From Maylandia zebra (taxonomy: Eukaryota > Chordata > Actinopteri > Cichliformes > Cichlidae): a stretch of DNA of 64,000 bases. A model generated the notes under the pieces. That model had not been told where the DNA came from and made no database searches. It saw nothing but the letters and a program-made list of their open reading frames with translations. Location: contig NC_135185.1 of NCBI RefSeq assembly GCF_041146795.1, forward strand, positions 27,959,529 through 28,023,528, given 5' to 3'. Shown piece by piece: positions 44,733-57,270 of this stretch; position 1 is the first letter of the stretch; every line of letters starts with the position of its first letter. The position numbers and the translations under genes were made by a program.

Positions 44733-47700
44733 CATAGACTGTATATAAAAGATCAACATAGCTACCATGAGGTCACTCATTGGTGAAGTGATGAGGCAGT
44801 GGTGGATCTGATCAAGACCCTGAGGGAAACATGCACACTAACCCTCATCCTAAAGCATACCCTGTGTTATCTTCCTTCTGGACACAAATGGGGAAGATTA
44901 TTTGTAAAATGTATCGTATTTTATTCATTAAGACTTGACACTACAAACTAAGAACATAAACTCATTATAAAACATTGTTAATGAAGTCATGGATCAAGGG
45001 AGCCGAAGCACTGTACTCCAATGGGCCTCTGTACAGTCAAAGTCGCTGTCTGCTTGCCATTTGAAATAATGCAGGTTTGAGGCACTTCACTTTTCAAACT
45101 CAAATGCCATGTCCATCTTTTATATACAGTCTATTGTGTATATTTGGCTGAATGACGAGCAGTTTTTCCACTTCAAACTTCAACATAAATAGAAATATTA
45201 GAGGTTGTGTGCATAAAAGTTTTAGGACTGTCCATGAAGAGCTTGGCATAAGCCAAAGGCATCAACAAGACCAAAATGCCAAGCACCTATACTGCCCAAG
45301 GCCGGTGAAAACAAATGCAAATATATACAAACATGAATTCCAGCAGGAAAATGTGATGCCTTAACAGCAAAAAGATGTGAAGTGACAGATAGTATTTACT
45401 GGCAGGCCTAAGAGAACCAAAATAGTATCAGTGCCTTTTGTTTTTTTTTAATTTTTTTTATGACAATATCAAATGTCAAATCCTCAAAATTACCAGCTGC
45501 ACAGCTCTCTAGTGCTTCCACACATGCGCCACTTGGTGAAAGAATCATTGCCATCAGGTGTAAGCCATGAGGTTTGGAGGCAGCATTCATGCTTTGTAAG
45601 TACTGCCTTTCAAGCTGTGGGTGATTGTCAGTATTTTGACAAAGCCCAGAGAGAATTTTTAAGTTGTTGGAAAATGCAGTGCCCTGAAATTGTTATATTA
45701 CAAAGTAACTACTATATGAACATAATCTTTTCACAGGAGACTATTACGTTCTGAATGGAAACAAGTTCTGGATCACGAATGGCCCGGATGCCGATGTGCT
45801 TATTGTGTATGCCAAAACGGATCCCGAGGCCTATCAAAAAGGCATCACAGCTTTCATTGTCGAAAAGGTAAATTCAGTAAAAGAAGGTGTACTAATAATA
45901 AACAAGTGTCTTTATTTGTGCATTTATATATACGCTTTGTGTAGGGAACACCGGGATTCTCGACCGCACAGAAGCTCGACAAACTCGGCATGAGAGGCTC
46001 AAGCACCTGTGAGCTCATCTTTGAAGACTGCAAAATCCCAGGTGTGCCTCACTATGCATTGTTACTTTATGTCATCCTAATGCAAACTGATTGTCTTTTA
46101 TCAGCGTGGAATTTATTTTGTTTTCGTTTCTCCTGTCTTTTATAGCGGAGAACATCCTGGGTCCATTAAACAAAGGCGTGTATGTGATGATGAGCGGCTT
46201 AGATCTGGAGCGACTGGTGCTTGCATCTGGACCTATTGGGTAAGGTTCACCAGAAGAGGTTGGCTGGTTGGTTTACACTGATGTCAAGTTATATCTAATC
46301 ACATATACATGTTGATTTAATTAGAAATGACCAAGTATTTTAGTACATAAATGCTGTATCCAGTGATTCTGTGAGTGTGTGCTTCAGCTTTGAAAGTTAC
46401 TGGACTTGGTGTGCGAGAAGTTGGTTTATGTGTTGTTCATTAGCATGCTGAGCCTGGACTGACACAGCCATTTTCCACTATTACCTGCTCAGGTTGGCTC
46501 AGCTCCACTTGGTTTTTAGGGTTTTCCATTAAGTGGTAGCACCTGGTACTAGCCACCTTTTTAGTACCCACTTGGCTGAGATTCCAAGTGATCTGAGGCG
46601 ATCCAAAAATGTGACTTCAACTGACTGCATGCCACCGATTGGCTAGTCAGTGGCATCACGTGATGCGGCCGTTTTTAAAGCCCAGTAAGAAAGAAAATGG
46701 CTGCACAAAACGCAACACTGTGGCCCGCGAGTTGGACGAAAAGCTATACACCGAGCAGCAGGTATATACCGCTGCCTCAACGCCCTCCTTTGTTGTGGTG
46801 TTCATGTCGCACACATGACGTCACCGGACTTTTGCCCGTGTTGCCGTAACGACTCCATGCACATTAGGTGTTTGCCCATGCTGACTTTGATGAAGTGATA
46901 TTTTGTGCCGTTTCAAAGCTGAAATCTCACGTCTCTGTATAGTGGTTAATTTAAGTTCATTTGATTTGCAGTATTTGATTGGCTAATGCAGGAACTCCTT
47001 TTATATCATGGGCCACATACAGCTCACCTTAATCTTAAGTGGCCCAGACCAATGAAACTACATGATAAACATGTACAATTACAGAAAAGTTCTGGTAGTT
47101 CATTGGCCAGACTGTCCTGTAATTTAAATTTAGTTAAACATGTTTAACATATATTTTTTGAATGTTGTCCTATAACCTTAGAGATGTGACACATTTCATT
47201 TAATGTGACATCCTCATATTGTGTTTCAGCATCATGCAGGCGGTTCTGGATGCTGCTATTCCCTATCTGCATGTCAGAGAGGCTTTCGGACAGAAGATCG
47301 GACACTTTCAGGTTTTGCCTTCATTTTTCACTTTCCTCAGAGAATAAAAATTCAAATATTTTGACGACCATTGTGTTTAATGATTTGTTTAATTCACGTT
47401 TACTCAAGTCAGACTGACCTGATGTTCATCTGTTTGACAGCTGATGCAAGGGAAGATGGCTGACATGTACACCAGGCTGAGCGCCTGTCGGCAGTATTTG
47501 TACAGTGTTGCACGTGCTTGTGACAGAGGACACTTCAGCGCAAAGGTGAGAAGATTTGTAATCACGTCTGCTTCTGCAGCACTCAGTCAGTCACTTTAGC
47601 CAAGAAGTTTCCTAAATTCATATCCTGTATAATGGCCCCTTTTAAGCATTAAATAAGAATTTTATAGAAAATGTTGTAATATATAATCTTTTGTTGGATC

Positions 47701-48818
47701 CTAAAGGTTCTCATTTTCAAGTCTGCATCCAGTTACTTGTTTTTTTTCTTTCCGTAGAGACTTTCTTGTCTAACTCAGTGACTGTGATGCTTTGTGTGTT
47801 TGCAGGATTGTGCTGGAGTGATCCTGTATTGTGCTGAGAATGCCACTCAGGTTGCTTTGGATGGGATTCAATGTTTGGGTGAGTGCCAAGAACCAGAGCT
47901 GAAATGAAATGAGAGTAGATTCTTAAACTGAGGAAATTGTCATGATTTAATCAATGTACAATGTACAAACAACATATTTCAGGTTGCAACCAACACACAG
48001 CTGTTAGGAAGGTCTAGTTAACAGAAAGAAAGTTCATAGTAAAATGAGGGATTTCCCCTAAAGCCAGTTTCACACGTAGACTATAGCTGAGCTTTTCTCG
48101 GCTTCACCCAGCAAAACTGCACAAAACAAAGATGTCTGTAGCAGTCAGATTATTCATTAAATGAGTGTAACCTTGTTAGTTTACTTGAAAAAGAGTCGAG
48201 TGTAGGTCACATGTCTGACTTCTTGCAAATTATTTGCAGACCCTGTTAAACCAGCTGGAGGATTTCTAGTACTGAGAATGTGCCTGAAACACATATTTTT
48301 CCTGTTGTGAGAGGGCAGCACTGTGATCTGTTACCAGCTTAGTTCGCCCGACAATTTGTGGAGTTCATGTGTAAAAACCTCTTACTAATTAGTTGATGTG
48401 ATAACCCCTTATCCATTACACTGATTCTTTCCTAATAAACCGCAACAACAGTCTGACTTGTTTTAATCCGTTCTGCTCTGACAGTCACTGGCTGCTGGAG
48501 CTGACGTAGATCTATAGAATTTATTTGCTGAGGTGCCTATATGAAGTCACTTTTTCATTCATTTTGTTTTGGAGACATAGATATCTGATATTCCAACATG
48601 GTTTTTGTTGATTAACAGATGGCCACCCTTCAGCTCTGTTACTACTCGGTAACTTTGCACTAACATCTTTATGTCCTTTGTCAGGTGGCAATGGCTACAT
48701 CAATGACTACCCACTGGGGCGATTTCTGCGTGACGCAAAGCTGTATGAAATTGGTGCCGGGACAAGTGAAGTTCGCAGACTCATCATTGGACGAGCCTTC
48801 AACTCCTTGTTCAAATAA
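40658..48818 (+). CDS. IVD: isovaleryl-CoA dehydrogenase, mitochondrial
   Basis: FAD enzyme of the mitochondrial matrix that oxidises isovaleryl-CoA to 3-methylcrotonyl-CoA in leucine breakdown and passes electrons to ETF. Twelve exons: 40,658-40,789; 41,582-41,671; 43,031-43,082; 43,246-43,415; 43,514-43,607; 45,737-45,867; 45,945-46,041; 46,146-46,239; 47,230-47,311; 47,441-47,545; 47,806-47,878; 48,685-48,818. They sum to 1,254 nt, 417 residues plus TAA, close to the human precursor, all with AG/GT borders. The N-terminus ([22 protein letters not shown]) is an Arg-rich targeting peptide. Signatures: [40 protein letters not shown] (acyl-CoA dehydrogenase signature 1), [34 protein letters not shown] (the Glu is the catalytic base in this subfamily), [20 protein letters not shown] and [20 protein letters not shown]. 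No lesion seen. Confidence 0.97.
41905..42235 (+). mobile_element. tRNA-derived SINE, AFC-like
   Basis: In IVD intron 2. Head GGGGCGATCGTGGCTCAAGA with a B box GGTTCGAGCCC at 41,957-41,967, so it has the two internal pol III promoter boxes; the body contains TTGGGCAAGACACTTCACCC, and the tail AAAGCGCTATATAAATACAG ends in CATTTACCATTT. I recognise this as the African cichlid AFC SINE type from memory. It is not a tRNA gene: there is no complete cloverleaf. Confidence 0.8.
44701..44729. repeat. poly(T) tract
   Basis: About 29 T in IVD intron 5, directly left of the MITE at 44,734. Confidence 0.95.
44734..45134. repeat. MITE, second copy of the 4.7-kb type
   Basis: Ends CATAGACTGTATATAAAAGA and TCTTTTATATACAGTCTA are inverted; interior GC content is moderate and there is no coding frame. 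Located in IVD intron 5. Confidence 0.65.
46470..46900. repeat. interspersed repeat with TTTTCCA/GTACC motifs
   Basis: In IVD intron 8. Phrases such as TTTTCCATTAAGTGGTAGCA, ACCTGGTACTAG and TTTTTAGTACC are those of a common fish DNA element family that imitates its own palindromic ends. Borders not resolved. Confidence 0.45.
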
Positions 48819-49621
48819 AGCTGAGGGGGTGATCACCAAAAGACTGCGAGTGGTTTGCTGTGGATGATAAAAGTTATTCACACACACAAGGCCTTACTCT
48901 ACAAAAGAACTTGTCACCAAGGATTTTGATTAGTTTCAGTCAAAACAGATCATTATGAAATTGTGATATTAGAACTCGACATAATGAAAAGCAATTTTAA
49001 CTACATTAAGTGGCCTTTATGTGACTTTTTTTAGCTACAGTACAAAAATGTTCGTATTCTCCAACCAGGTAGCAAGAAGTTGCTGTGAAATCTGTTGATA
49101 AAGGCCCAATCATTTTGGTGATTGGTCACTGAAATGTGTATTCCTTGTGTGGTTGCTGGAGGTTACTGGCAGTCGCTGGTCACAGAGAGGTATACACTAA
49201 AAACCCTTCAGCCAACATGTTTCAAATTGTGCAACTTTTACACTCACTGGCTGCATTGAAGAACCGTGTATCATATAGGGGCTCAGTGTTACCTCACTTA
49301 TTATCACTACAGTTTAAAAAAACAAGTCTGATGACGTTGCCGCCATCATTGTCTGAATTTTCTTGATTTGTAAGTGTGAAATCGAATCTAACTGTAGTTC
49401 AGATCTTCAGAAACATGATTTCAAAGCAAACTGAAATATGTGAAAAGGGCAAATGTCTGTCAGCGCTCTGCTAGCATTTGTTTCTTTTTGGGAGCATATG
49501 TCACTGTTTGTATACAATAAAAATCAGTCTGTAGAAATCTCTCAGATTTGTCTTCCTTTCTGCAAAGAATTATGTAGTTGTACATTGTGAACGTGTATGA
49601 AATGAAATCTTATAAAATAAA
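48819..49621 (+). other. IVD 3' UTR with polyadenylation signals
   Basis: Non-coding. AATAAA at 49,516-49,521 and again at 49,616-49,621; either could end the IVD transcript. An AATAAA also overlaps the stop codon at 48,814-48,819, too early to be the main one. Confidence 0.5.
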
Positions 49622-51113
49622 AATTGTAATTTTCTATTTCTGTCTGTGTTTATTGCACACATTTATGAAAGATTTGTAATCCACGTTCCATGAACTTTTT
49701 TTCTCCTTGCGTTTTGCACTGATTGAGAATTACAGCTGCTGTGAATTATGAGATTAGTCAGGTTTATATGGGTGGGAGAAATATTGCAGGGAAAATAAAT
49801 CTGCTGTCGAGCTCCATACCTCAATCCATGAAGCCCGGATTAATTTGGTTTAATTCCATTTTATTTCAATTTTGGGGAGAATTATTGTGATATATCTCCT
49901 GTGACGCTGGAACAGCATCCTGTCTGTAAAATGCAAAACCTCCAGTTTGCACTGCATAACCTGTGATATGTGTTTAAACCCCCTGTCCTACATGTTAGAG
50001 TAGCCTTAAAACAACCAAGATGAATATTGGTTTAGGGATGATTTACATGCCCTAAATTAAAATATAAGTTATAAAAGTCAAATTCATAATCGAGGCTATC
50101 AAATGTTAAACTATGAGGACAACGTGTTAGCATAGTTTTGCATTTTTTTTACATTTTAATAGTTTGAGGGGGAACTCGTTTATTACAGCCTATTATATCT
50201 GAACACATGAGGTACTCCTGACAGTCACTTTGTTGAAGTTAAATGTGTAATTATACATCTGAACTTTAGAAGCATATAAAACAGCAATAAAAAAATTAAC
50301 CTCTATTTCCGGGTCATCTTACTAAATCTTTAATGATTTCTCTGTGATCCCTGTGGCTTTACAATCCCTCTCAGTAACTTGTGGCTGAAACTTCTCCATC
50401 ACCTGTTAACATGATATCATATCTGCCGTGTATGAGTCAGGTTGACTAATGTGCAGAAGATAGGGAGGTTGGATTTATTTCTGTGAACTAGAAGAGCATT
50501 TGTGCATTGTTTGTATCTTGGAATAAAAAAGAGGTCTGGTAAAAGCATGTCTCTATAGTTCCTCTGTATCCACTGAACACAGGGAAAAGCCAAAGAGGAG
50601 CCAGTAGCTCGAGCTATAATTGAAGGGAATTAAACATGGATGGGAGCTGCGTTACTGGGTGGATTTTCACCCATTTCCAGAGAGAGAGAGAGAGACATAT
50701 TTGGATTCAACAAGGTGCAAACATGAACAGTACTTATGAAGACTGTGACATTTAAACTGTGCTCAAGGGTGCTAGGGGGCTCAAGGTATCCCAAGAAAGG
50801 ATCTCCCACACTCCACATTGATATTGAGTTCTGACCATCTGAATATCACAGCAGAAATAAACTACATGTGGTCTTGAGCTACTCCTCATTGCCTTGTAAT
50901 TCTGTAGAAAATATGAGACTTAATGGAAACATAAATGGAAATACAGTATTTATGGGAAAAATCACTTGTACAATTGAGGCCATTTCTGACAAGGCTTTGG
51001 AGAAAATTAGATGCTTCAGCTCATGGTTGAATGCATCTCTGAGGTGCTGTGCCTTTTTAATACTATATAAGCACAAATGATGCATTTTTATGACAAGCTG
51101 TTGCTAATAACGT
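49622..51113. other. intergenic, nothing recognised
   Basis: AT-rich, only short frames without domains, a short (GA)n at about 50,681-50,694. Confidence 0.5.
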
Positions 51114-51121
51114 GCCTAAAG

Positions 51122-51270
51122 CAGGGGTGTCCAACTCCAGGCCTCAAGGGCCGGGAACATCAAGACATGTTGAGGAGGTGATTTAGCCATTTAAATTAGC
51201 TGTGTTGGATCAAGGACACATCTAAAACCTGCAGGACACCGGCCCTTGAGGCCTGAGTTGGACACCCCTG
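51122..51270. mobile_element. 149-bp hAT-type MITE with 8-bp target duplication
   Basis: Starts CAGGGGTGTCCAACTCCAGG and ends CCTGAGTTGGACACCCCTG, inverted ends of hAT type. GCCTAAAG is present on both sides (51,114-51,121 and 51,271-51,278). No coding capacity; it would depend on another hAT transposase. Confidence 0.95.
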
Positions 51271-51278
51271 GCCTAAAG

Positions 51279-53884
51279 ATACAATTTAAAATGGATTCTT
51301 TTCCAAGTTGTCGTCTGTCTGTAAACGTGACATTTTTTTATGGTTAAGTGAATCATAGTTAAAGTAGATCAAAAGCATTCCTCTGAAAATGGTCAGGTAC
51401 AAGGACTGGACTGAAAATGAGTAAAAGCAGCCAATGTCTGAGGAAAAACTTTAAAAGATCTTCAGAAAACCTGGAGAACTATTGCTCCAGACATTTTGCC
51501 TCAAGACTTTTGTACGGTACTGTACCCGGACCAGCCCATCTGGCACCAACAACAATGCCAAAGTTCCTTAAACTACGTTTCTTCCTAGTTCGGATGCTTG
51601 GTTTGTAATTTCATAGTTTTCAGTTAAATAATTCTGCAACTGAGGCGGCAACACTGGGACTGTTTGTTTATTCCTGGCAGAACAAGCAAAATTTATGGTC
51701 GAAACCACATACTAAACCATTTGAGGAAAAAAAATGCTAAATTCAATCCACAAAACTAGAAATATTGGCAGTTAAATGGATACGCTCATTAGTATCAAGC
51801 AGGATATAAATTCACACATTCGCCATGTGTATCTGTCCACCCACTCCAATAACTTTGATACTGGGCTAGTAAGTCAGGCAAAAAGATAAAAGATTTTTAG
51901 GAAATGTTTGATACTTTGATGTAGCCCTCTTAGCAGGTTGACCACATCCACTTCAAATGAGGTCAGAAGAACTGTCACACTTCCGTGCTGCTTTCGTGTG
52001 AATGCGCCGAGTTTTCAGTTTGGCGACATGATAAATCACCTCTGACACGAGGTTGTTGTTGAGGGACTAGGGATGCTTGAACATCTATGACACCTAGCGC
52101 ACACCTCGTACATGGTAATACGTTTCATATTGCATGTAGTTGTTGCAAAACGTCTTTTTTTGTCTTCAGTTGCTTTTGCAGTTTTCAGCCATTGTACTTT
52201 AAGTCACCCAGAAAAATGTACTGGATTTTTTTTTTTTTTACCAGAATTGTTCTTCATAATGCTAAATTATGAGGCTTTTTCTGATAAAGAGCACATCTGG
52301 GGGAGCACGTGAGTTGTTTCGCTATGGCACACGAAGTTGTTATAACTCAAATAGCCCAAGAATTCACAGCCTTTACAAGTATTCAAGTCTGCAGACATTT
52401 ACATGGCAGACGTGAGTGGGAAGTGAGCTTTGTGCGTTCTAATCATGATATACTACATCAACATGGTGTTTAATTTACAGGTGTTCTCTAACCACATAGT
52501 TAGTTCAGGAATTTACACGTTAACTCTGTGTACATCAGTTAATAACAGTCGAGGCCTTAGGAAGTCCACATGTCTGTACAAAACACAGTGCCCTCAACCA
52601 AACAGGAAATCCGTGATTTTCCACTTTACAGATTTCATCATTTTCAGGCTTTCTATCTTAATGACATCCTCCATATTTGGTCAGTTTAGTCTAAAGACCT
52701 CGGGGAAGCTAAATTGCGAGTTTCTGAGTTTTCATTGAAAGGCGTGTCGATGGAACAGTGGTGAATTATGGTGTTTTGTCAAGAAACCTTAACGTGTAAT
52801 TAACCAGACTTGTAGCATGGAATTAAAACTTCTAGCATGAGGCCACACTCAAAAAAAAACAAAACAAAAAAACATCCCTGACCCTCAGTAAACATGAAGC
52901 AATATTTTAAAAAAGGCGACTGAAATATGAAATGAAAGATTTATTTTTTCAAATAATTGATCACTAAGGAAAATGTGCTTGGTGTAAACTGAATGTGCAC
53001 CTGTCAAGTGAATTTCAAATAACCAGATTCCATTAAATGCAACATTTTATATTGTACTTATGAAACAATATTACACACATTTTTTTTTAGCGCATATGGA
53101 TGTGTGGATTTCGATTCAGACCCTCCTCTGTACTGGTGACTAAAACCTACAGATCATGATGATGCAAACGTTTTTCATGCTATGTTTAATAGCATCGCCA
53201 TCATGTGTCATTACGTACAATACAACTTGAAGATCACAGTGATCCTCATGCCCGAAACACATTTATTACAATTTTCCAAATTTAAGGACTAGCATGGTTG
53301 TGTGTTGTTCCTACACAGAAAACACTGAGTCATAATAGACAAAGACCTTCTTTGTAATGAAGTTACACTGTGTGCTTCTCAGGCATAGTGTCATCACCAC
53401 AGGGCTATGGGTGGTTGGTATTTTTTGGTGGACCGCATGCAAGTATATGTCGTAAGTATGATATAAGCAGTCTGAAGCCATTTAGTTTTGATCATTAGTT
53501 CACCCATTGTGACATTTTAGCTCTTTATGGAGAAGAACCAAAATGCAGACACAACCTAAATGACATAAATAACAAAGTACATAAACAAAAATAACCCTTT
53601 AATGACTGATTTCCCCCTAAAAAGAAAAGAAAAAATAGGAGAGGATAACAAATAGAAGTAAACACGGAAGATAAAAGGAATGTGTTAAGACAAGGAAGGA
53701 TTGGATCAGATCAGGGAACTCCTCCTTAGTTTGAATGCTGGTCTCAGCTGTGTCTTCAAAGTTATACACAAAAATGCAAAATTAGCAAATATATGTTGAC
53801 ACTATTACTGTCTATATCGTTACAATGGTAGTCAGTTATGTCTGTAATGTTATTAGTTGCTATAAACACAGTGGTTTTGTTAAA
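51279..53884. other. intergenic, nothing recognised
   Basis: No domain or splice pattern recognised on either strand; several A/T-rich runs. Confidence 0.45.
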
Positions 53885-55431
53885 CGGTGCTCAGGTAGAC
53901 TCCTTAAAAAGCCTAATCTAGATCCATCCCTACTCTCTAACTATAGGCCCATTTCCAACCTCCCTTTTCTGTCTAAAGTACTGGAACGAGCCGCCCTCAC
54001 GCAGCTCCAGCTATTTCTTGACAATAACAATCTCTATGAGAAGTTCCAGTCTGGTTTTAGAGCTCGGCATAGCACAGAAACCGCCCTTCTGAGAGTTTTT
54101 AATGATTTGCTTTTAACTGTTGACTCTGGTTGTGCTGCTGTCTTAGTAACCCTGGACCTGACAGCAGCCTTCGACACTGTTGATCACAACATACTGCTAT
54201 CCCGCCTTCAACATTGTGTCGGTTTAAAGGGCACTGTCTTAAAGTTTTTCCAGTCCTATTTGAATAATAGGAGTTTTTCTGTTCACCTTGGTGAACTGTC
54301 ATCTCCCAGAGCTCCTTTAACCTGTGGCGTACCTCAGGGGTCCATACTAGGCCCCCTGTTGTTTATTCTGTACTTGCTCCCTCTGGGCGATGTGCTCCGT
54401 AAACATAATGTGTCCTTCCACATCTTTGCCGATGATATTCAGATCTACCTCCCTCTGAGGTTGAACTGCAATGTTTCTTTGCAGCCGCTACTCTCCTGCT
54501 TGTCTGACATTAAGACTTGGATGACTCTTAACTTCTTACACCTTAATGAAAGCAAAACTGAAGTCATTGTGTTTGGGCTTCCTAAAGATCCCAACTTCTC
54601 TCTTGACTTTTTGGGACCCCTAACCTCCGATTGCACTTCTTCCATTAAGAGTCTTGGTGTTATTTTTGACAATGCTTTTAAACTTGATAAACAAATTAGC
54701 TCTGTAGTTAAGGGATCTTTTTATCATTTGCGGATTTTAGCCAAAGTCAAGTCTTACCTTTGCAGGAACGATCTAGAAAGAGTGGTCCATGCTTTTATTA
54801 CTTCACGGCTAGACTACTGCAATTCCCTCTATGCTGGCCTAGATCGTTCCTGTCTACATCGCCTTCAACTGGTGCAGAACGCTGCCGCTCGCCTGTTGAC
54901 CGGTTCAAAAAAAAGAGACCACATCACTCCGGTTCTCTGCTCTCTCCACTGGCTCCCAGTTGCCTTTAGGATTGATTTTAAAATCTTATTGCTGGCTTTT
55001 AAGGTTTTAAATGGCACTGCACCTTCTTACCTGTCAGAACTCCTTAGTACTTATCGCCCCAGGAGATCTTTGAGGTCAGCCGATCTGATGCTTTTAGATG
55101 TTCCCAGGTATAAATTAAAGACAAAGGGAGAGAGGGCGTTTGCTGTGGCTGCACCCAGACTGTGGAACAGTTTACCTCCTCACGTCAGACTCTCCAAAAG
55201 CCTAGAAACTTTTAAAACCGCTCTTAAAACTCACCTCTTTTCATTGGCTTTTAGAAAGGTTTAATTTATTTGTTTTATATATTTTTATTTTATTTTTATC
55301 AGCGAGGTGTTATTACGAAATTGTGTTCTATTGTATTTTTATCTGTATTTACTGTACAGCACTTTGGTCAGCCTTGGTTGTTTTTAAATGTGCTCTATAA
55401 ATAAACTTGACTTGACTTGACTTGACTATAA
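53885..55431 (+). mobile_element. 5'-truncated L2-type LINE, open reverse transcriptase
   Basis: About 460 codons are open to 55,264: LLKKPNLDPSLLSNYRPISN (start of RT), LVTLDLTAAFDTVDHNILLS, CGVPQGSILGPLLFILYLLP, FHIFADDIQIYLPL (FADD catalytic box), then HITPVLCSLHWLPVAFRIDF and the conserved end RAFAVAAPRLWNSLPPHVRL. The 3' end TGCTCTATAAATAAACTTGA is followed by TTGAC repeats, the usual L2 tail. The endonuclease region is absent. No stop or frameshift in the RT, so it is a fairly young copy. Confidence 0.9.
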
Positions 55432-55744
55432 GCTGACACAGTGAACTACCTGACATAGACAAATTTCTCTATCTTTAGACCTTTTCACTATTTCTTATGT
55501 TATTGTATGCAGGGATAGAAAATATTGTTTGATCAGCAAAGTTTCACAGGAAACATGGACAATGAGCCAAAATATTTGGGGAAATCAACCCACAGGTTTC
55601 TGGGAGGAAACAAGTGAGAGCTGATGGAGCTCCATTTAACTGATGTGTAGCCAGCGGCGGTGAGTTCGGAGTACAGGTAACCCCGGGATTCCAGAATACC
55701 CCAGAAAGGAGCGCCTTGAGAACGCCACGGTTTCTAGGGGAACG

Positions 55745-55933
55745 ATGCAGAACGAGCTCATGAGATACTTGTTTTCTCTCGTGAGGGAGGACGTCATCAG
55801 CCCAGAGCAGAGCAGGGCTGTTGTGTCAGTCCAGACAGATGAGATCATGGATATTGCCACACAGTACCTGCTTGTGCTTGTGCTGTGTTATGTTGATTGT
55901 GAAGGGGAGAATTTTGAGCTCATCCCTCTGTAG
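55745..55933 (+). pseudogene. degenerate hAT (DUF4371-like) fragment
   Basis: 63 codons, VREDVISPEQSRAVVSVQTD followed by EIMDIA...LVLVLCYVD: resembles the segment around the first Asp of DUF4371/ZMYM-type hAT proteins (VQ.DE..D.....QL....RYV). Short and without its continuation. Confidence 0.4.
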
Positions 55934-56659
55934 TCACCTACAGCTGATTCCATTGCTACAGTGCTAACGGGCTCCATACCGCCATCCTTCTGAGAATAAG
56001 AACAATGTGCTCACCTGTGTACCTACAAGGACACTGAGAATTCTGCAGAAATTATTGAAATGTATTTTCCTTAAGCCTTTGAATTAAAACAGAAAGACAT
56101 TGTCTTTTAGATATACTTATTATATTATTCAATCTTTAATTTTATTTCAGCAGACAGCTAAAATGCAAAGACATTTCCAAACAACCTACTGCAGTAAACA
56201 CACTCACCGTCATGCCCAAAGCTTGCTGACACATGCAGAACTTCAAGCTGCTGGACAGCATTGTCTCGTTTCTTCTTTCCTATTGGGCAGCTCCCTTTGG
56301 ATGAGGGTAAGCCTCTGTTTAGCAGCACGTCTCAGGCATACCTGCTCGACAAGGACCTCACGTTGACCTGAAAGCACCTGCCATTGTAGAGACACGTGAC
56401 AAAGCAATTCAGCAACTGTGCCCAAGTTTAAAAGGTCTTTTTTTTTTCTTTTTGGATATTCTGAAGTATTACTAATATGAAGCATTTAACACTATGTCCC
56501 AAATTTTGTTAAAACTATCACAAATAAATAGAAATGAATTTCTATTTAACACATTTGATATCAAAAAGCAGTAAAATGGTCAGGGATGGCCTGATCACAT
56601 CACTGGTGTTATTGGACAAGAGTACTGGACAGGTCACCAGCCTATCACAGGGTAACTAA

Positions 56660-57270
56660 AGCTTAGTTAAAAACCTACTGTCTTGACTCGGAGTGATTGC
56701 AGTCATCTCCATCTTAACATCGCAAAAACCAATGAGATGGTTTTAGACTTCAGGTGAGGTTGGAGGAGGACCCAACCAACACCTATAACCACCATTAATG
56801 TGGTGTTCAGCCACAGATACCTTGATGTGCAGTTGCACATTAAGTTGGACTGGAAGAGCCATATGGAAGCAGTGTACACTGAGGGACAAAGACGATTTAA
56901 TTTCCTAAGGAGGTTAACATCTGTCAACCTTTGCTCCACAGTGTCAACCACATGGTGGTGATTTGTTTGATGCTGTGGCCTGCTGGGGAGAAAGGGGTCC
57001 ACACAGCACACAGGAACAGAGTAAACAAACTTATCAAGCAGGTCGGCTCTGTGCTCGGGTCTGAACTTGAGAAAGTCCAGCAGGTGGCAGAGAGAAGGAT
57101 GCTCTCGAAGCTGAAAGCAGTTACCATCAACCCTGCCCACCCTCTTCATGCTCCGGAGGTTATCGACAGTAGCATCTTCACTCAAACACTGATTGCACCA
57201 AAGTGCAAGCCTGAGCATCTCAGGAGGTCCTTTTTACCCGCTGCTACAGGACTGTTTAATGCACAGTAAT
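56660..57270 (+). pseudogene. degenerate LINE C-terminal region
   Basis: Across several frames: MVLDFR-like start near 56,730, then NKLIKQVGSVLGSELEKVQQ, VAERRMLSKLK, HPLHAPEVIDSSIF and HLRRSFLPAATGLFN, the end of ORF2 in a fish LINE group that is different from the three other LINEs in the window. Stops and shifts show that it is old. Confidence 0.75.
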
